From Psychrobacter sp. LV10R520-6 (GTDB taxonomy: Bacteria; Pseudomonadota; Gammaproteobacteria; Pseudomonadales; Moraxellaceae): DNA of 64,000 nt. Positions 59,170 through 64,000 of the stretch are shown here, piece after piece; the stretch's first letter is position 1; every line of letters starts with the position of its first letter. The notes beneath the pieces are model-generated. The model made no database searches. It was not told the DNA's origin and saw nothing but the letters and a program-made list of their open reading frames with translations. The position numbers were made by a program, and so were the translations under genes. Location: contig NZ_LT900024.1 of NCBI RefSeq assembly GCF_900182925.1, positions 1,302,001 to 1,366,000 on the forward strand. Reading direction: 5' to 3'.

Positions 59170-60642
59170 ATGCGCTATCAAAATACCTATGGCAAATTAG
59201 ATACTCGCCTCTATCACAAGCAGCCACCAACGCCACTTAATAACCCACGTGTTGGTCATTTTAATACGCAAGTCGCGCAGCAATTAGGCTGGACAGAAGA
59301 TAGCGATTTAATGGTGCGCTGGGTTGATATTGTCGGTGGTCATTATGTGCCTGCCGAGTTTGAACCGTTGGCCATGGCCTATGCCGGTCATCAGTTCGGA
59401 CAATGGGCTGGACAATTGGGTGATGGCCGCGGCTTATTAATGGCCCAAGTCCTCGATAATAATGATCAATTGCAAGATTTGCATCTAAAAGGCTGCGGTC
59501 TGACACCCTACTCGCGGATGGGTGATGGACGAGCAGTATTACGGAGCACAATCCGTGAGTATCTGTGCGGTCATGCTCTGACTCAGCTCGATATCCCCTC
59601 CTCTAATGCGCTTGGCTTCGTGGTATCTGATACGCCTATACGTCGTGAGCGTATGGAAGCTGGTGCCGCATTGATGCGCGTCGCTGACAGCCATATTCGC
59701 CTCGGTCATGTCGAGTGGATTGCCAGCTTTGCCCCTGATTTACTGGGTGAATTTACTGATTATATGATTGATACTTATTATCCAGAGTGCCGTGACAGTG
59801 AAAAACCAGTATTGGCATTTTTGCAGGCAGTGGTCGAGCGTACGGCTCGTATGATTGCCGACTGGCAACTGATTGGCTTTGCTCACGGGGTAATGAATAC
59901 CGATAACTTGTCTATTACTGGCAGCACTTTAGACTTTGGCCCGTTTGGCTTTATGGAGCGCTTTGATCCAGCTTGGGTCAACAATCATTCTGATCATACG
60001 GGACGCTATGCGTACCAAAATCAGCCAGCTATCGGACATTGGAACCTTAATGTTTGGCTACCGCACTTTATGCGCTTAACCCAAGCTGGGGTTACTCGTG
60101 ATAGTTTGGCCGAGTGCCTAGCCCCTTATGAGCCCACCTTTATGCAGCATTATCAGCAAGGACTGTGCCGCAAGCTTGGGCTACCGCATCAGCCTGAAAG
60201 TTTAAAGTTAGCTTTTGAATGGTTAACTTTATTAGAAGATAACTTGCTCGACTATACCAACAGCTTTCGGGCGTTACTGGGGTTAATCGCCCCCAATGAC
60301 CATCCTTATGAGCAGCAGCTACTGGCAACGATGATTGCTGAGCTTGACGGTGAGCCGCTACAAGTATGGCAAGATTGGAGTGCGCGTTATCTTGCGCAGA
60401 TTGAGAATTTATCAAACGACCAAGTCATTAATGAGCTACAGACAAATAATCCGGTTTATATCTTGCGGAATAGTATGGCTCAGCACGCTATAGACGCGGC
60501 AGAACAAGGACAATTTGAGGAAGTGGACCGTTTATATACCTTGCTCGCCAGCCCTTACAGCGTACAAGATATTGCCACCGAACTTGACAGCAGACCGCCT
60601 GCTCCTAATGCGCCGCAAATGCCAATCAGCTGTTCATCATAA
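59170..60642 (+). CDS. selO: Protein adenylyltransferase SelO (YdiU)
   Basis: Pseudokinase-fold enzyme that transfers AMP to Ser/Thr/Tyr of target proteins. The 490-residue protein has QWAGQLGDGRGLLMAQVLD, HLKGCGLTPYSRMGDGRAVLRSTIREYL and VMNTDNLSITGSTLDFGPFGFM, which contain the conserved Lys, Arg and metal-binding Asp residues. It ends in CSS, matching the position of selenocysteine in eukaryotic SelO. The ATG at 59170 is chosen because AGGA lies nine bases before it; an upstream extension to 59086 falls in a repetitive AT stretch. Confidence 0.95.
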   Translation: MRYQNTYGKLDTRLYHKQPPTPLNNPRVGHFNTQVAQQLGWTEDSDLMVRWVDIVGGHYVPAEFEPLAMAYAGHQFGQWAGQLGDGRGLLMAQVLDNNDQLQDLHLKGCGLTPYSRMGDGRAVLRSTIREYLCGHALTQLDIPSSNALGFVVSDTPIRRERMEAGAALMRVADSHIRLGHVEWIASFAPDLLGEFTDYMIDTYYPECRDSEKPVLAFLQAVVERTARMIADWQLIGFAHGVMNTDNLSITGSTLDFGPFGFMERFDPAWVNNHSDHTGRYAYQNQPAIGHWNLNVWLPHFMRLTQAGVTRDSLAECLAPYEPTFMQHYQQGLCRKLGLPHQPESLKLAFEWLTLLEDNLLDYTNSFRALLGLIAPNDHPYEQQLLATMIAELDGEPLQVWQDWSARYLAQIENLSNDQVINELQTNNPVYILRNSMAQHAIDAAEQGQFEEVDRLYTLLASPYSVQDIATELDSRPPAPNAPQMPISCSS

Positions 60643-61041
60643 CGTCGATGGCAGCTGTTCCTCATACATCGATAATAATTATTTGACTTAGCTTATTGAT
60701 GACGACTTAGAAACACATTTTTTAGCATTATCAACTGGCTAAATAATGAATATCAATTTATTATATAACTTGCATCTTTAATCTTGCTTGACTAGCCAGT
60801 GAATTGTTAAAAGTGCTAGAATAACTATTTTGCAAGATTGCTTTTTTTACGCTGATGTCTATTGACTGAGCGGCACACTGCACTACCTTCTTAACTTAAC
60901 GATACCCTTTAAATAGAAGCCCTCTAATCATCATATTCAACAATTATTTTGAGGCCTAAATGTTTTTGAGATAGGGACATTTTTGAAGCATAAACGTTAG
61001 TTTTTTTACCACCATTTGCTTTATTCCAATTTATTCCAACC
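60643..61041. other. maeB upstream region
   Basis: About 400 AT-rich bases with no supported gene or strong structure; it should hold the maeB promoter. Confidence 0.5.
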
Positions 61042-63387
61042 ATGGCAATTACTATGAATGACGATACCAATTTGAATACGGATAACCCTAATACCGAAAA
61101 AGAGCAGTTTGAACAAGCGGCTCTGCATTATCATTCACACCCACGACCGGGTAAAATCTCAGTCACGCCTATCAAGCAGCTGGCCAACCAACGCGACCTA
61201 GCACTGGCCTATTCGCCAGGCGTTGCCGTACCTTGTCTTGAGATTCAAAGAGACCCCACTTTAGCGGCTAAATATACGGTACGTAGCAATCTGGTTGGCG
61301 TTATCACTAATGGTACTGCGGTATTGGGTTTGGGTAATATCGGTCCCTTGGCATCAAAGCCGGTGATGGAAGGTAAAGGGATTTTATTCAAAAAATTCGC
61401 TGGTATTGATGTTTTTGATATTGAAATTGCCCAAAATGATCCAGACAAATTCATCGAAGCCGTTGCTGCTCTTGAGCCCACGTTTGGTGGTATTAACCTA
61501 GAAGATATTAAAGCCCCAGAATGTTTCAAAATCGAGCGCGAATTGCGCAAACGCATGAACATTCCTGTTTTTCATGATGACCAACACGGCACCTCTATCA
61601 TTGTTGCTGCCGCGATGCTCAATGCTTTATTGCTTACTGGCAAAAAAATTGAAGATCTAAAAGTCATTTGTTCAGGTGCCGGCGCAGCGGCTATTTCATG
61701 CCTAAATATTATTTGCGCGCTGGGAGTTCAAAAAGACAATATTTTCGTTTCGGATTCACGCGGTGTTATTACCACCAGCCGTGAAAACCTTGATGAATCA
61801 AAGCAGCTCTATGCCCGTGATACTGAGGCCAGTACCATTGATGAGCTCATAGATGACGTGGATATGTTCCTAGGGTTATCTATGCCCGGAACCTTGACCG
61901 CGGATATGGTTCGCCGTATGGCCAAAGACCCTATCATCTTTGCATTGGCCAACCCGACGCCCGAAATTATGCCTGAAGTGGCGCACTCTGTACGTTCAGA
62001 TGTCATTATGGCAACCGGTCGTTCAGACTATCCCAATCAAGTGAATAACGCTTTATGCTTCCCTTATATCTTCCGCGGTGCGTTAGATGTCGGTGCCACA
62101 ACCGTTAACGAAGAGATGAAAATTGCCTGTGTCCGTGCGATTGCTGCTATGGCGCATGTTGAGGCGACTCCCACTAAAAACGTCAAAGACATTGAAAGCA
62201 TGCAAAGCTTTGGCCGAGAGTACCTAATCCCAGGTCCACTTGAGCCAAACCTTATCATTGAAATCGCTCCTGCCGTCGCTAAAGCCGCTATGGATTCAGG
62301 TGTTGCAACGTTACCAATCGAAGATCTTGATGCCTATCGTCAACGTCTGTCTGAGTTCGTCTATAACTCAGCCTTTGTGATGAAGCCTATCTTTGCCCGC
62401 GCCAAATCAGATCCAAAACGTATCGTTTATTGCGAAGGTGAAGACAGTAATGTATTGCTAGCCGTACAAGTAGTCGTCGATGAACAGCTGGCCCAACCAA
62501 TCTTGGTAGGCCGTCCTTCCGTCATCGAAAACAACATCGAAAAGCTAGGGTTACGTCTAAAAGATGGCGTAAATATCACTATTGTTAACATTGATGATGA
62601 TCCACGCTACAAAGACTACTGGCAGGGCTATTACAATAAAAACAAACGTAATGGGGTCAGTGTCGAGCTTGCCCGTCGTGATGTACGACGCAAAACCTCT
62701 TTGATTGGCTCACTACTGGTCGAAAATGGCCATGCTGATGGTATGATTTGTGGTACGTTTGGTCACTATCAACTTCATTTAAAATACGTTCAAAACGTTA
62801 TTGGTAAAAAAGAAGGTGTTAGCAATTTTTACGCAATGAATGCCGTCTTAATGCAAGACCGCAATATCTTTATTGCCGATACTTATATTCATGAAGACCC
62901 TACTGCCGAACAATTGGCTGAAATGACGGTATTAGCCGCTGATCAATTACGCCGCTTTAGCATTACCCCACGGGTTGCTTTAGTCTCACATTCAAACTTC
63001 GGTACTTCTGATCGTGCCAGCGCTGTCAAAATGCGCAAAGTGTATCAGCTACTGACCGATATGAATGTCGATTTTGATTTTGACGGTGAGATGCAAGGCG
63101 ATGCGGCTCTTGACGAACGTATTCGTATAGAAGACTTGCCATCAAGTCAATTTAAAGGGGCTGCGAACCTACTCATCTTGCCAACGCTTGATGCGGCGAA
63201 CATTGCCTTTAACCTGCTCAAAACAGCAACGGGCAGCGCGTCTATTGGTCCTATCTTGTTAGGCGCCAACAAACCTGTGCATATCTTAACGCCGTCAGCG
63301 ACAGCGCGTCGTGTGGTCAATATGACCGCTCTTGCCGTGACTGAAGCACAGGATTTAGAAAGCGAAGCCGTCGCTGCTAACGTATAA
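61042..63387 (+). CDS. maeB: NADP-dependent malic enzyme with phosphotransacetylase-like domain
   Basis: Oxidative decarboxylation of malate to pyruvate with NADP. The 781-residue protein has the malic domain ([59 protein letters not shown] in separate segments), the NAD-binding domain ([27 protein letters not shown]), and a C-terminal domain like phosphotransacetylase (about residues 445-775, [25 protein letters not shown] region) that normally regulates the enzyme through acetyl-CoA. The ATG at 61042 lacks a ribosome site; a second ATG four codons later is possible. A terminator follows. Confidence 0.95.
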   Translation: MAITMNDDTNLNTDNPNTEKEQFEQAALHYHSHPRPGKISVTPIKQLANQRDLALAYSPGVAVPCLEIQRDPTLAAKYTVRSNLVGVITNGTAVLGLGNIGPLASKPVMEGKGILFKKFAGIDVFDIEIAQNDPDKFIEAVAALEPTFGGINLEDIKAPECFKIERELRKRMNIPVFHDDQHGTSIIVAAAMLNALLLTGKKIEDLKVICSGAGAAAISCLNIICALGVQKDNIFVSDSRGVITTSRENLDESKQLYARDTEASTIDELIDDVDMFLGLSMPGTLTADMVRRMAKDPIIFALANPTPEIMPEVAHSVRSDVIMATGRSDYPNQVNNALCFPYIFRGALDVGATTVNEEMKIACVRAIAAMAHVEATPTKNVKDIESMQSFGREYLIPGPLEPNLIIEIAPAVAKAAMDSGVATLPIEDLDAYRQRLSEFVYNSAFVMKPIFARAKSDPKRIVYCEGEDSNVLLAVQVVVDEQLAQPILVGRPSVIENNIEKLGLRLKDGVNITIVNIDDDPRYKDYWQGYYNKNKRNGVSVELARRDVRRKTSLIGSLLVENGHADGMICGTFGHYQLHLKYVQNVIGKKEGVSNFYAMNAVLMQDRNIFIADTYIHEDPTAEQLAEMTVLAADQLRRFSITPRVALVSHSNFGTSDRASAVKMRKVYQLLTDMNVDFDFDGEMQGDAALDERIRIEDLPSSQFKGAANLLILPTLDAANIAFNLLKTATGSASIGPILLGANKPVHILTPSATARRVVNMTALAVTEAQDLESEAVAANV

Positions 63388-63453
63388 TTTAGAAATATAA
63401 GCAATATACCGATCTGCTACTATTATTAATTAATGGTAGCAGTCTGTTATACT

Positions 63454-63499
63454 AAAACCAGTCAATGCCATTGTAATAAGGGCGCTGACTGGTTTTTTT
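63454..63499 (+). terminator. Rho-independent terminator of maeB
   Basis: AAACCAGTCA pairs with TGACTGGTTT around an inner G-C-rich loop, followed by seven T. Confidence 0.8.
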
Positions 63500-63581
63500 G
63501 GTCCAAAATTTAGCACAGTAAAAATTTAGCATATTAAAATTTTATAACCCTAATTCATAACAGTAAATAAAAGAGGTTACG

Positions 63582-64000
63582 ATGCAAGTCTATCTGGTTG
63601 GTGGTGCAGTGCGTGATCAGCTGTTAGGACGTCCTATCAAGGATAAAGACTTTGTAGTAGTTGGTACGACCGTTACCGAGATGCTAGCAGCAGGCTTTCA
63701 TCAAGTAGGCGCAGACTTCCCAGTGTTTTTGCATCCTACTAGTAAGGAAGAATATGCACTGGCGCGTACTGAGCGTAAACTTGGCCATGGTTATCAGGGC
63801 TTTAGTGTCCATGCCAGCCCAGAAGTCAGTTTAGCGGATGACTTGCAACGCCGTGATTTAACCGTCAATGCGATGGCCATTGAAGTGATTAGCCTCACGG
63901 ATGATACGCCTATTAACGGTGAAGTAATTGATTATTATGATGGACTAGAAGACATTAGTAGCAGAACATTGCGCCATATATCAAGTGCCTTTAGCGAAGA
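63582..64000 (+). CDS. cca: tRNA nucleotidyltransferase (CCA-adding enzyme), N-terminal part
   Basis: Adds or repairs the 3' CCA of tRNA. The visible 139 residues begin [20 protein letters not shown] (nucleotidyl-transfer loop with GG and RD), then DKDFVVVG with the metal-binding Asp pair, [21 protein letters not shown] and [13 protein letters not shown] (flexible loop and template Arg/Asp). The pattern and start fit the Gram-negative multifunctional CCA enzyme. AGAGG stands five bases before the ATG. It runs off the window. Confidence 0.93.
   Translation, partial: MQVYLVGGAVRDQLLGRPIKDKDFVVVGTTVTEMLAAGFHQVGADFPVFLHPTSKEEYALARTERKLGHGYQGFSVHASPEVSLADDLQRRDLTVNAMAIEVISLTDDTPINGEVIDYYDGLEDISSRTLRHISSAFSE

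Overview
The window looks like chromosomal DNA of a gammaproteobacterium of the Moraxellaceae, most likely Psychrobacter. GC is in the low-to-mid 40s by eye. The proteins read like Psychrobacter or Acinetobacter orthologues, with Asn/Asp/Ser-rich insertions in otherwise conserved enzymes (LeuA, PrmC, XdhA, AmpG, Dld). The genus call is an inference from gene content. I saw no rRNA, tRNA, CRISPR array, prophage or intact transposase.

Layout. 1-9.6 kb: a partial exported protein; leuA, divergent from an Lrp-type regulator; and a leftward run ampG-prmC-moeB-ABC1 kinase-MFS permease. 10.3-15.5 kb: katG, a CysB-like regulator, a luciferase-like monooxygenase and a 47-residue membrane protein. 15.6-21.8 kb is the most accessory part: an ornithine cyclodeaminase relative, two small inverted-repeat elements flanking a decayed WG-repeat gene, arfB, a cupin and amine oxidase pair, a possible 47-codon ORF, a YgjP-type metalloprotease, an apparent enzyme fragment and an unlisted 50-residue protein with 11 cysteines. 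21.9-29.2 kb: purine catabolism, xdhA-xdhB-xdhC-guaD. 29.8-36.7 kb: a CitE-like lyase, two SDRs, an MDR oxidoreductase and an acyl-CoA dehydrogenase, divergent from a GlxA/AraC regulator. 36.9-45.8 kb: a leftward cluster gbuA-aruI-dld-yjiH-aldehyde dehydrogenase facing a LysR gene. 46.2-64 kb: mostly housekeeping (glmM, guaB, MscS channel, cysS, cobalamin adenosyltransferase, GDPD, fatty acid desaturase, selO, maeB, start of cca).

How genes work together. GuaD (guanine to xanthine) and XdhABC (xanthine to urate) form one purine route. The gbuA/aruI/aldehyde dehydrogenase set matches the lower steps of the arginine transaminase route: 2-ketoarginine, guanidinobutyraldehyde, guanidinobutyrate, then GABA plus urea. 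There is no aminotransferase; a D-lactate-dehydrogenase-type flavoenzyme gene sits in its place, which suggests a 2-hydroxy acid as a possible entry substrate. In this strain that gene carries a frameshift and the aldehyde dehydrogenase lacks a normal start, so the route may be decaying. The acyl-CoA dehydrogenase, MDR and SDR genes look like a beta-oxidation-type cluster of unknown substrate.

Best leads: the 2-ketoarginine cluster, the Cys-rich miniprotein at 21613-21765, and the short repeats found upstream of several genes.
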